Shown here: positions 1 to 8,894 of the stretch, piece after piece
Numbering within the stretch: the first letter of the stretch is position 1
Layout: the number at the start of each line of letters is the position of its first letter
NCBI RefSeq assembly: GCF_002327085.1
Contig: NZ_CP023429.1
Coordinates: 1,940,383 to 2,004,382, forward strand
Reading direction: 5' to 3'
DNA from: Neisseria weixii
GTDB lineage: Bacteria > Pseudomonadota > Gammaproteobacteria > Burkholderiales > Neisseriaceae
Length of the DNA stretch: 64,000 nt
The notes under the pieces: generated by a model
The model's database searches: none
The model's input: the letters and a program-made list of their open reading frames with translations, nothing else
What the model was told of the DNA's origin: nothing
Program-made: the position numbers and the translations under genes

Positions 1-14
1 ATGTCTGCCGTGAC

Positions 15-70
15 TGCGTACGGTTACGCCGCTGCGGACGGCTAACCGTACCTACGAGTTCTACGAGTTC
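15..70. repeat. Copy 1 of a short repeat also found at 782-840
   Basis: This stretch resembles 782-840: both read GGTTAYGCCG, then GGCT, then ACCGTACCTACG followed by a TTCTAYGAGTTCTA end. One frame of each could encode a similar tail (GYA followed by a small Gly/Asp-rich end and a stop). The two copies bracket the first 0.8 kb, so they may be remnants of the same gene end carried by a duplication. Function unknown. Confidence 0.5.
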
Positions 71-80
71 TATGCTCGTC

Positions 81-174
81 ATTCCCGTACAGGCGGGAAT
101 CCAGACTTATCGGTTTCAGAAATATTAAAAATTTACAGCCGGTTAAAATTCTGGCTTCCTGCCTGCGCGGGAAT
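81..174. repeat. dRS3-bounded repeat unit (NIME-like)
   Basis: Positions 81-100 read ATTCCC, eight bases, GGGAAT, which is the neisserial dRS3 consensus. A degenerate inverted copy lies at 155-174, and the similarity runs outward on both sides for about 30 bp. This matches the neisserial intergenic mosaic elements known from meningococcal genomes, where such units flank surface-antigen genes. It carries no ORF I would call. Confidence 0.7.
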
Positions 175-333
175 GACGAATCAAAGCAAGCCGTAAGGGG
201 CACTTGCTGCCCACATCAAATAATTGCGGATTAATGAAACTGACGGTTTGCCATTTTACAGCGGATATAAATACCAATCTTAACACTTGCCGTATAAGCC
301 CGTTCGTTTTGCTTCCCCATTTTTGAAAAACAA

Positions 334-371
334 AGGCCGTCTGAAAATCCAAGCGGGTTTTCAGACAGCCT
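334..371. terminator. DUS inverted-pair terminator
   Basis: AGGCCGTCTGAA is followed by a short loop and the variant complement TTCAGACAGCCT. I see no clear gene feeding into it within the window, so it may end a gene now lost or decayed. Confidence 0.5.
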
Positions 372-878
372 CATTTGTATGAAAACGCAAATGTCATTTA
401 AATTATTTTACAAAAATAAACCTGTTTTTCCGTTTGATATACAGAATAATCGATCATCCGATAGTCATTTTATGAAAGATGATTGGATTGTAGAATGCAC
501 AGTAGGATGATGTGATGATGACACAGGATTTTAAGGGCAAGTTAGGGTCGGGCAGATATTTCAGACGGCATACTGATGTAAGGGCATAATTGCCCACTTT
601 ACGGCAATAATTGATTGTTATAATCCCCATGTTACGATTGCTATACAAATCGATAGCAAGCCGTAGGTATGTCAGCCTCCCCCGGCAGCATAACCGTACG
701 AATGGATGGCGAACCGATACAAGGCCGTCTGAAACGGATTTGGAAAACTGGGAGCAGATAGGGCTGATGGCTTTTATGGAGGTGCGCACGGTTATGCCGT
801 TGGAGGCGGCTGACCGTACCTACGGATTCTATGAGTTCTAAAATATGCTTTTTTAATAACTAGAAAGAAATAAATGAA
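372..878. other. Gene-poor AT-rich stretch with single DUS copies
   Basis: I find no convincing gene here. There are isolated DUS copies near 560 (AT type, reverse) and 722 (AG type), and the second copy of the 15-70 repeat ends at about 840. Short open frames exist on both strands but lack a ribosome site or recognisable sequence. The stretch leads into the promoter area of the first membrane-protein gene. Confidence 0.5.
782..840. repeat. Copy 2 of the short repeat at 15-70
   Basis: Similar to 15-70 over about 55 bp, including ACCGTACCTACG and the closing TTCTATGAGTTCTA. It sits directly before the AT-rich cassette array, so it may mark the left edge of that accessory insertion. This is inference from position only. 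Confidence 0.5.
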
Positions 879-1403
879 ATGTTTAATAAAATCAGTATAA
901 GAAAAAATTTTCTATTAGCTGTTTTTTTATTCTTTTTAAGTGTGATTTTTGAATTATTTCCTTCATTGGGATATGAGAAAATATATTTAGTACATGAAAA
1001 AATTCCTGATGGAGTTTTATATGAAGTTAAAAACCGAGGGGCTCGTGGTTCAATTTCATTTAACTATAATGGGGTTAAATATTTATCATCATGTACTTAT
1101 TTTTTGGATTCACTATGCTTAAATAGCAAACATGGTCAGGAATTCAAAGGGAAAAGTGTTTATGTTTTGAAAATCGTTGGTACTGATATGATAGCTCACT
1201 CAATGGTTACTGAGGGTGAATTTTTATCTGGGGGGCAGACGCTAAAGGTTTTTCCTGTTCCTAGAGAATACATTGAAAAATATGCAAATACAACTATTTA
1301 CGGTTTTAAAATAAAAAGAGCATTTAGCATTATTGTATTTTCATACTTAATGGTTATGTCTTTTATTTACTTTATTTTTTACAAAAAACAAACTATTAAT
1401 TAA
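879..1403 (+). CDS. Two-TM membrane protein, cassette A partner of FrpC-like gene
   Basis: I do not recognise the family. The 174-residue product has a hydrophobic helix at about residues 11-29, an ectodomain of about 110 residues with two cysteines, and a second helix at about 146-168 followed by a short Lys-rich tail. Both termini would lie on the same side of the inner membrane. The DNA is AT-rich, unlike the core genes nearby. It ends 13 bases before the FrpC-like gene at 1417, so they are probably cotranscribed. The same layout (small membrane gene directly before an FrpC-like gene) recurs twice downstream, which makes an immunity or toxin-handling role a fair guess, but nothing in the sequence proves it. 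Confidence 0.7.
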   Translation: MFNKISIRKNFLLAVFLFFLSVIFELFPSLGYEKIYLVHEKIPDGVLYEVKNRGARGSISFNYNGVKYLSSCTYFLDSLCLNSKHGQEFKGKSVYVLKIVGTDMIAHSMVTEGEFLSGGQTLKVFPVPREYIEKYANTTIYGFKIKRAFSIIVFSYLMVMSFIYFIFYKKQTIN

Positions 1404-1416
1404 GGATATTTTAAAA

Positions 1417-2505
1417 ATGGCATCAAAATATTCAGCTTTTATTAGCTATTCATCAGGAAATGCAGGAACTGTAAGTAATTTGGCGGGTCAAGCTATCTCT
1501 GTTAACACTAACCCAAATAATTCAACTTCTGCACTAGTAGGAGCTACAGGAGCAACTTTAGGCCAGATAGGTAATATTCGAGAAGTAGTTACTGGATCCA
1601 GTATATCAAAATTTACCAAAGCAGGCGGAGCATTAGGAATGCTACAAGTTGGTATCAATGCTCATAATAATTATAAAGATACAGGGAGTGTAGGAGAAAC
1701 TATTGGAAAAGTGACTGTAGGTGATATGTTAACAACTGGTGCGGCAGTAGCTGCCATGATTCCAGGTGGGCAATTAGTTGCGGTAGGACTAACTGTTGCA
1801 GGTTTAGGTTATACCATTTGGGAGAATAAAAATGGTGCGATAACATTAAAGGATATTATAAAAAGTCATCCTGATAATAATCGACAAGATGATTGGGGTA
1901 ATCCTGAAAATCAAAAAAATTGGTGCGACCCTAACGACTGGAAAGAGTGGCAGGATTCTGTCAACCGCGACGGCAAATACCACATTGTCGACCCGCTGGT
2001 TCTCGACCTTGACGGCGACGGCATCGAAACCGTCGGCGCGCAAGGCTATGCGGGTGCATTGTTTGACCACGACAAAGACGGTATCCGCACATCAACGGGC
2101 TGGGTGGCTGCCGACGACGGATTGCTGGTCATCGACCGCAATTCAGACGGCCTGATCAACAACGGCGGCGAACTTTTCGGCGACAGCACCGTATTGAAAG
2201 ACGGCAGCAATGCCGCGCACGGCTATGCCGCATTGGCCGAGTCCGATACCAATTCGGACGGCAAAGTCGATGCCCAAGATGCGGGTTTCGACAAACTCAA
2301 GGTATGGCGCGATTTGAATCAGGACGGCGTATCTCAGGAAGGCGAACTGTTTGCCTTGGCCGAAGTTGGCGTTCAGTCCCTGAATGCCGGTTATCAAGAC
2401 GTTAACCAGCGTTTGGGCAACGGCAACACTGTTGCCCAAAAAGGTTCATACACTACTGCCGGCGGCGAAACCCGCGAAATGGGCGATTTGCTGCTGGCGG
2501 CATAA
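1417..2505 (+). CDS. Truncated FrpC-like protein: variable N-terminus plus self-processing module, no RTX repeats
   Basis: The 362-residue product has two parts. Residues 1 to about 185 are AT-rich in DNA and Gly/Ala-rich and hydrophobic in protein. From about residue 185 the DNA turns GC-rich and matches the self-processing module of meningococcal FrpC, with the Asp-Pro pair that is cleaved in that family at D192-P193, followed by LDLDGDGIE and several Ca-binding DxDxDG-like loops. It stops just after the module (GDLLLAA), where the homologue at 4586-7528 continues into its RTX region. Without RTX repeats and a C-terminal secretion signal it is unlikely to be exported by a type I system, so it is better seen as a donor cassette. 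AAGGA precedes the start. Confidence 0.8.
   Translation: MASKYSAFISYSSGNAGTVSNLAGQAISVNTNPNNSTSALVGATGATLGQIGNIREVVTGSSISKFTKAGGALGMLQVGINAHNNYKDTGSVGETIGKVTVGDMLTTGAAVAAMIPGGQLVAVGLTVAGLGYTIWENKNGAITLKDIIKSHPDNNRQDDWGNPENQKNWCDPNDWKEWQDSVNRDGKYHIVDPLVLDLDGDGIETVGAQGYAGALFDHDKDGIRTSTGWVAADDGLLVIDRNSDGLINNGGELFGDSTVLKDGSNAAHGYAALAESDTNSDGKVDAQDAGFDKLKVWRDLNQDGVSQEGELFALAEVGVQSLNAGYQDVNQRLGNGNTVAQKGSYTTAGGETREMGDLLLAA
2142..2153 (-). other. AG-DUS inside the processing-module coding sequence (copy A)
   Basis: A perfect 12-mer DUS in reverse orientation lies in frame inside the module, where it encodes part of the sequence NSDGL. The same 12-mer is at the same place in the second module (5340-5351). 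DUS are usually intergenic, so a conserved copy inside a shared module is noteworthy. Confidence 0.9.
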
Positions 2506-3107
2506 TATATGCCATTTGATATCTTAATATGCCGTTTGTTTTGATTGCGGTGGAGTAATTTAGGCTTGTATATTAAGATGAAAAAATTTGGAAGACTTGG
2601 TATTTGCTTTCAATTTGGGTTGCTCTAGATAGCTAGGGTTATCTTAAATGGTTTTGAATAAGCCGTGTTATCTGAAATACCCCTTTAGTTTTTTGTGTTT
2701 ATTATAAATATGCTGACTTCAAAATATGCTAACAAGCATATTTATCTTATCGTTAGGAACTTTTATGGAAGAATTAGGTGCGAGATTAAAGTCATGGCAG
2801 AATCTTCTTTTTTCTTTATCTGGGGTAATATTTATTATATTTTTAATATTAATTATTTATTTTTAATTTTAATATTTTTTTAGTGACTAAAAAAATAAAA
2901 AAAATTAATTTGGAAGATGTACAAATTATAGCAGTAAAAGCTACAAATTCAGCTAAGTCAGGAGTAGCTATTTATAAAGAAAAAAGAAAGATTTTTACAG
3001 CCCTTTGTTTTGGAAGGTGATGATTTATGTGGTTCGGTTGGCTTTGCTGTAAAGATAGATGCTAAAAAAATCACTGGAGTTCAACAGAGTAAATCAACTT
3101 TTTTTAT

Positions 3108-3821
3108 GGGGCTGACGTAGATTAGCTTTAAATACCACACCAAATCCGCAGTGTTTTCAGCTGTTCTTTTGGTGTACCAAAGTTAAAATGAAATTCGCAT
3201 TCTTTCAAGAATAAAGGGAAAGATTTACGGTCAATTCCATTATATTTTCGTAGGACGCGCTTCGCCTGATTCCGGAAGTTTTCAATGCCGTTGATATGAT
3301 TTTGGCGGTCTGCAAACAGCTGGGAATGATTGATGCGATGGTGGGTAAATTCGCTCACATCCAGCACATCATAGCTTTTATGGCAATCAGTATAAACAAT
3401 ACTGTCAGGCATGATTTTTCTTTTAATAACAGGCAGTAAAGTATCCTGTTTGGTATTTTTAACCACAACGGTATAGACCTTACCATTGCGTATTCAAAAT
3501 ACCGAAGACAGCCACTTTACCGGCAGCACCGTGACCGCGCCTGCCTTTACGCTGCCCGCCAAAACAGCTTTCATCCGGCCCGACAGCACCATCAAAAACT
3601 TCGTCTGCCTGAAGCTCTAAATGGCAGGCAATGACTTGGCGGATTTTGCGGTAAAACAGCATAGCTGGATTGGGTTGAATATCGAGTACGTTGGCTGCTG
3701 CGCGTGCAGTAACTTCCAATACAAAAAAGTGGAGGAGTTTTCGCTGGGTAGGCTTGCTTAGTTTGCAATGGGTTATCTTCATTTTTTGAGTGTAACCTAA
3801 CTGCTAATCTACGTCAGCCCC
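3108..3821 (-). mobile_element. IS1016-type insertion sequence (IS1595 family), 714 bp
   Basis: The element is bounded by inverted repeats starting GGGGCTGACGTAG and is flanked by a perfect 8-bp target duplication TTTTTTAT (3100-3107 and 3822-3829), the length known for the IS1595 family. It carries one transposase gene on the minus strand, broken by a frameshift. It interrupts the membrane-protein gene of cassette B. Confidence 0.9.
3128..3782 (-). pseudogene. IS1016-type transposase, frameshifted
   Basis: Two overlapping parts in different frames make up a transposase of about 215 residues: 3480-3782 (N-terminal, zinc-ribbon-less IS1016 type, ending in the GKVAVFGIL region) and 3128-3466 (C-terminal, with the conserved DxHxxY and NHINGIENF motifs of the IS1595 DDE domain). 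The slip at about 3486-3492 looks like one extra base. As it stands the element should not move by itself. Confidence 0.85.
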
Positions 3822-4002
3822 TTTTTTATTAATGAAATATATTTTAAAGATGGAAAAATATATAAGAATTTGGAGGTGGAGCAAGCCAAAATACTAATGG
3901 AAATTGAACAGAAAAATACAGTGAGATCATTTGTTGTTTTTTTAGGGGTGTCTTTTGTTTTTTTATTCTAGGATTTGTTCTTTTGTTATTTAGGAGAAAA
4001 TT

Positions 4003-4223
4003 ATGTCTAAACAGGGTGTAACGTATTTATTATCCAATATTGGGGTAAGATTGGTACGGTAGATGGAATGATTGGTGCAAGCACAAGTCAAGGGAATACC
4101 ACAGCAGCCGTTTCAGGTACCGTAACGGCAATTGGCAGCGTAGCTTTAATGTTTCCTGGTTCTGTTGGGCAAGTGGGAACAGCTTTAATTGTAGGAGTTA
4201 ATTTAGGGAAAACAGAAAGATAA
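4003..4223 (+). pseudogene. FrpC-like N-terminal fragment, cassette B
   Basis: ATG at 4003 has a good AGGAG site at 3992-3996. The first 14 codons are open, then a one-base slip near 4044 moves the frame, after which about 60 codons of Gly/Ala-rich hydrophobic sequence run to a TAA at 4221. Composition and position match the N-termini of the two other FrpC-like genes, but the processing module and RTX region are missing. The next membrane-protein gene starts five bases later. I read it as the stump of a third toxin-type gene. Confidence 0.55.
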
Positions 4224-4228
4224 AATTT

Positions 4229-4585
4229 ATGGTAAATCAAAAAAAATATTTTTGCTATCTATATTATTTATATGCAATATCATCTATATTATTCAATATG
4301 TTGAATTTTAAGAATAATGTGGGAATTTCTGTAGTCTGTTCATATCTCATTTTGCTATCTTTATTCTTCTTTAGAAGAATAAAGATTGATACTTATGATA
4401 AAGATATGAATATTAGGAAATTTGAAACAGTATTAATTGCTTTGAATATATGTTTATTTTTAACATTAATTTTAGATATTGAAAATTATAAAATATTTAT
4501 ATTTCCTATTTTTATTCTTTCCATTCCATCTGTTTTCTTTATTTCATTAACAAAAAAAATCTTCTCAGTTCGAAAGGAATTTTAA
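4229..4585 (+). CDS. Multi-TM small membrane protein, cassette C partner
   Basis: Family not recognised. The 118-residue product is almost all hydrophobic, with about four predicted helices (roughly residues 8-24, 32-48, 68-84 and 88-105) and a positively charged C-terminus. The DNA is AT-rich. Its stop codon TAA at 4583-4585 touches the ATG of the FrpC-like gene at 4586, so translation of the two is probably coupled. Small multi-helix proteins encoded next to a membrane-active toxin are often immunity proteins. That role is an inference here from position and shape. Confidence 0.7.
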   Translation: MVNQKKYFCYLYYLYAISSILFNMLNFKNNVGISVVCSYLILLSLFFFRRIKIDTYDKDMNIRKFETVLIALNICLFLTLILDIENYKIFIFPIFILSIPSVFFISLTKKIFSVRKEF

Positions 4586-7528
4586 ATGAAAATTTTTAAT
4601 ATAGCAAAGCAATCAGCACAAGCAATGACGCAAATTGGTGGTGGTGCAACTAATATGTATGGGGCTTTAACCAGCTTTGGAGAAGCGGTCAGCAAAGGGG
4701 ATGCAGGAAGTATTTTATCTACCGCATCAGGTGTTATTTCTACAGCAAATTCAATTGCAACTATTGCTGGAAATAATTCAAAAGGTTCCGATGCCATTGC
4801 ACTTGGTGCTGCTGCTACCAGTTTGACAATGAATATAAATAGGCTATCGAAACAAGTAGAAAAAAATGAACCAATAAAACTTACAGATGTTCAAAATGTA
4901 ATTGGTGATGTTTTCAGTATTGCGGGCGATACTGCATCATTAGTGGGTGGGAAAGCAGGTGAAGCTCTTGGTCTTGAGTTGAATGCTATTGGGCTTAGTA
5001 TTAAAGCATACGGAGAAGCTACTTTAGGAAATCAAACAATGTCCCCTGATGATTTATTCAATGCTGATAATTGGAAAGGCTTTGGATGGGATTTGGCTGA
5101 ACGATGGTCGCGTCAATTCTACGAACTATTCCCGATGAACTTAACCCGTGGAAAGACATCAACCGCGACGGCAAATACCACGTCTACGACCCGCTGGTTC
5201 TCGACCTTGACGGCGACGGCATCGAAACCATCGGCACGCAAGGTTATGCGGGTGCGTTGTTCGACCACGATAAAGACGGTATCCGCACATCAACGGGCTG
5301 GGCGGCCGCCGACGACGGTTTGCTGGTAATTGACCGCAATTCAGACGGCCTGATCAACAACGGCGGCGAACTGTTCGGCGACAGCACCGTATTGAAAGAC
5401 GGCAGCAACGCCGCACACGGTTATGCCGCATTGGCCGAGTCCGATACCAATGTCAGACGGCAAAGTCGATGCCCAAGATGCGGATTTCGACAAACTCAAG
5501 GTATGGCGCGATTTGAATCAGGACGGCGTATCTCAGGAAGGCGAACTGTTTACCCTTGCCGAACTCAATATCCAATCTCTTGATGCCGCCTATCAAGATG
5601 TCAACACCCGTTTGGGCAACGGCAACACCCTCGCCCAAAAAGGTTCATACACTACTGCCGGCGGCGAAACCCGCGATATGGGCGACCTGCTGTTGGCCAA
5701 CGATACTTTGCACAGCCGCTATGCCGGTTCGGTAAGAATGACCGAAGAACAAATGCGGGCGGCAAACCTGCAGGGCATCGGCCGCTTACGCGATTTGCGC
5801 GAAGCGGCGGCATTGTCGCCTGATTTGGCGGAAACGCTCAAGGCTTATTCGGATGCGGAAACCAAGGCGGAGCAACAGGCTTTGCTGAACAAACTGGTTC
5901 AGGAGTGGGCGAAAACCGATCCGGATTATCACGTCGGCTTCACTTTCTCTACCGCCATGTTCCGCACCGCTAACGAAGGTGTGGCCCTTACGCCTACTCA
6001 AGCCGGTTTGGTTCTGGGTTATTCCATTCCGCAAGAATATTTGGACAAAATCCAGCACTACCGCCAAAAAGTCGCCACACTCGATGCGTTCTCCGGTGAA
6101 AAATCACACGTAATGTTCAGCATGAACGATACCGAAACCAAGCGCATTTTCTCGGTTATCGACAAGGCATACGATTCCCTTAATAAAAATGTCTACCGGG
6201 CACTGTTGTTCCAAACCCGTTTGCAGCCGTATTTGAACGAAATCGGCCTCGTCCTCGAAAATGACGAGTTCAAACTCGATTACAGCGGCGTATTGGCTAA
6301 ATTCGGCGAAGTACACGCGGAAAATCCTGAAAAAGCGTTTGTGGATTTGGGGGAGTTTGTCGCTTATTCTCAGGATAACGGCAGCGTAGGGATTCAGCAG
6401 CTTTCATCACTGTTTGCGCAATATGTTCAGGCAGCAGTGGCGCAAGGTATGTTCGAACAATATGCGGAACAACTTGGCGGCACGGCCTTGACAAAGCTTG
6501 GGCATCAATTAGGTACTGATGCCGATGAAACATTACGCGGCACAGATTTATCCAACTTCCTGTTGGGTGGTGAAGGCAATGATACGTTAGAAGGTAGAAA
6601 TGGAGATGATATTCTCTCCGGTGGTAATGGTCATGACACCCTTAATGGCGGAACGGGCAACGACACCCTGACCGGCGGTGCGGGCAACGACAAACTGAAC
6701 GGCGGCAGCAGCGAAGCCGATACCTACGTCTTCGCCAAAGGCCACGGACAGGATGTGGTTTCCGACAGCGGCAGCAAAGCCGCACATACCGATACATTGG
6801 TGTTCACAGGCGCGAAGCTTTCCGATACTGCCTTTATCCGTAACGGCTATAACTTGATTGTCAAAGCCTACGGTTCGGAAGACCAAGTGACTCTCGACTA
6901 CTTTTTCTATAACGGTGACCGTCAGAATTTCAATTTTGTTTTCGATGACCAAACCGTTAAAGGTGCTGATGTTGCACTGACTGTAAACGGTACGGAGCAA
7001 AACGAAACCTTACAGGGGTGGAGCAATGCCGATACGGTTAACGGCGGTGCGGGCAATGACACCATTTACGGTTACGAAGGCAATGATGTTTTGAACGGTG
7101 CCGACGGCGACGACCGTCTCGAAGCCGATAAAGGCAATGACCGTCTGCTCGGAGAGAGCGGTAATGATACATTGGTCGGAGGCAGCGGCAGCGACATTCT
7201 CATGGGCGGTGAAGGCAATGACAGATTGGAAGGCGGCAGCAACGAGGCCGACACATACGTCTTTACCAAAGGCCACGGTACTGATACCGTATCGGACTAC
7301 GGCAGCAAAGACGAGCATATCGATACCTTGCTGTTTGATGGTGCTGAGTTTTCTGATGCGGTGTTCAGCCGTTTCGGTAATGATTTGGTGGTGAAGGCTT
7401 ATGGAGAAGGTGATCAGGTTAATGTTCAAAACTTCTTTAGTAGCAGTCATTACCGTTATACCGAGTTTGCGTTTGAGGACAAAACTGTTTCGGCGAATGA
7501 TGCAATGAATGCTGTTGCAGTTGTCTGA
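4586..7528 (+). pseudogene. frpC: FrpC-like RTX protein with self-processing module, two frameshifts
   Basis: This is a composite of about 980 residues. Its Gly/Ala-rich N-terminal domain (4586-5133) is followed by the FrpC-type self-processing module with the Asp-Pro cleavage pair encoded at 5188-5193. A linker of about 290 residues then leads to two blocks of RTX nonapeptides (about five repeats at 6560-6710, seven at 7045-7240). Each block ends in an EADTYVF segment, and the C-terminus is ALTV/AVV-like. One base is missing at about 5133 in a CCC run and one is gained at about 5452, where the cassette A copy reads AATTCGGACGG instead of AATGTCAGACGG. In meningococci FrpC is exported by a type I system, and no such exporter lies in the window. 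If the frameshifts are real it is a pseudogene. If they are errors it is a complete toxin-like protein. Confidence 0.8.
5340..5351 (-). other. AG-DUS inside the processing-module coding sequence (copy C)
   Basis: A perfect reverse 12-mer DUS lies at the position equivalent to 2142-2153 of the first module, again coding for NSDGL. Meningococcal FrpC, as I recall it, has a different sequence (NGNGI) at this place. Confidence 0.9.
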
Positions 7529-7539
7529 TTAGGCTTTAA

Positions 7540-7572
7540 AGGCCGTCTGAAAATTTTCAGACGGCCTTTTTG
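7540..7572 (+). terminator. DUS inverted-pair terminator of frpC
   Basis: AGGCCGTCTGAAAA and its complement form a perfect hairpin followed by a T run, twelve bases after the frpC stop. Confidence 0.85.
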
Positions 7573-7762
7573 CTACACTTTATTTCACGGTGGAATGGGA
7601 GTAAGATAGTTTGCCTCTTTTATATTTATTTATAATTTATTGAAAATGAATTGTATATTGTGATATGAATTTATTATAAAAATATTTTTCAGTTACTTAA
7701 ATCCATATACATTGTTACTTGTTTATCATTTATTTCCCAACCCATCAGATAAGGAGTTACAT

Positions 7763-8824
7763 ATGAAAGCAGCACGTTTCTACGACAAAGGCGACATCCG
7801 CATTGAAGACATCCCCGAACCTACCGTGGCACCGGGTACCGTCGGCATCAACGTGGCTTAGTGCGGCATTTGCGGTACGGATTTGCATGAGTTTATGGAA
7901 GGGCCGATTTTTATTCCGCCATGCGGCCATCCGCATCCGATTTCCGGCGAGGAAGCACCGGTCACCATGGGTCACGAGTTTTCCGGCGTGGTATACGCTG
8001 TAGGTGAAGGCGTGGACTACATCGAAGTCGGCCAGCATGTGGTTGTCGAACCTTACATTATCCGTGATTATGTGGACACCGGCGAAGGCAGCAATTACCA
8101 TTTGTCTAAAGATATGAACTTCATCGGCTTAGGCGGCTGCGGTGGTTTGGCGGAAAAAATTGCCGTTAAGCACCGTTGGGTGCATCCGATTCCCAACGAT
8201 ATCCCATTAGATCAGGCCGCTTTGATTGAACCTTTATCTGTTGGTCACCATGCTTATGTGCGCAGTGGCGCAAAAGAAGGCAATGTTGCCTTGATAGGCG
8301 GCGCAGGCTCCATCGGTTTGTTGCTGGCGGCGATTTTGAAAGCCAAAGGTATTAAAGCCATCATCACCGAATTGAGCAAAGCCCGTAAAGACAAAGCCAA
8401 AGAAGCCGGTGTAGCTGATTATATTCTCGACCCTTCCGAAGTCGATGTGACCGAAGAAGTGCTGAAACTGACCAACGGCGAAGGCGTGGATGTGGCATTT
8501 GAATGCACGAGCGTGAATAAAGTATTGGATACTTTAGTGGCTTCTTGCAAGCCGACTGCCAAAGTGGTGATTGTATCGATTTGGAGCCAGCCGGCAACCA
8601 TCAATGTGCACAGCGTAGTGATGAAAGAATTGGATGTACACGGCACCATCGCCTACTGCAACGACCATGCCGAAACCATCAAGCTGGTGGAAGAAGGCCA
8701 AATCAATCTCGAGCCGTTCATTACCCAGCGTATTAAATTGGACGAATTGATTTCCGAAGGCTTCGAGCGCCTGATTCACAACAATGAGTCTGCGGTAAAA
8801 ATCATTGTGAACCCGAATCTTTAA
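7763..8824 (+). pseudogene. (R,R)-butanediol dehydrogenase family, nonsense mutation at codon 33
   Basis: A zinc-dependent medium-chain dehydrogenase of 353 codons that would interconvert acetoin and 2,3-butanediol with NAD. The start at 7763 has AAGGAG at 7751-7756. Codon 33 is TAG (7859-7861), just before the catalytic-zinc motif CGICGTD. Relatives have Trp there, so TGG to TAG is the simple explanation. After the stop the frame is fully open, with the GHE motif, the GGAGSIG dinucleotide fold and no structural-zinc cysteine cluster. Restarting at ATG 7883 would lose the first zinc ligand, so the product would be inactive. The stop could also be a base-call error. Confidence 0.8.
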
Positions 8825-8844
8825 CCTATTGAATTGTTAAATAA

Positions 8845-8880
8845 AAGGCCGTCTGAAACTTAAATTTCAGACGGCCTTTC
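8845..8880. terminator. DUS inverted-pair terminator, shared by convergent genes
   Basis: AAAGGCCGTCTGAAA and its complement flank a short loop, with T-rich ends on both strands. It lies between the dehydrogenase (plus) and gloA (minus) and can serve both. Confidence 0.85.
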
Positions 8881-8894
8881 TTAATTGCCTTGAA

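Larger units (their letters stand above)
2765..3971 (+). pseudogene. Two-TM membrane protein gene of cassette B, decayed and split by an IS1016-type element
   Basis: ATG at 2765 opens a 33-residue piece with one hydrophobic helix. Further open pieces follow at 2883-3107, with a frame slip near 2985 in an A run, and then the insertion element starts. Joining base 3107 to 3830, which removes the element and one copy of its 8-bp target duplication, restores one open frame. That frame runs on to a C-terminal hydrophobic helix and a stop at 3969-3971. The rebuilt protein (N-terminal helix, about 110-residue ectodomain, C-terminal helix) has the same shape as the product of 879-1403, though I see no clear sequence identity. 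It lies directly before the FrpC-like fragment at 4003. Confidence 0.6.

Noticed and set aside
611..841. Open frame of 76 codons on the plus strand
   Set aside because: It starts without a ribosome site, runs across a DUS and ends in the 782-840 repeat. No recognisable sequence.
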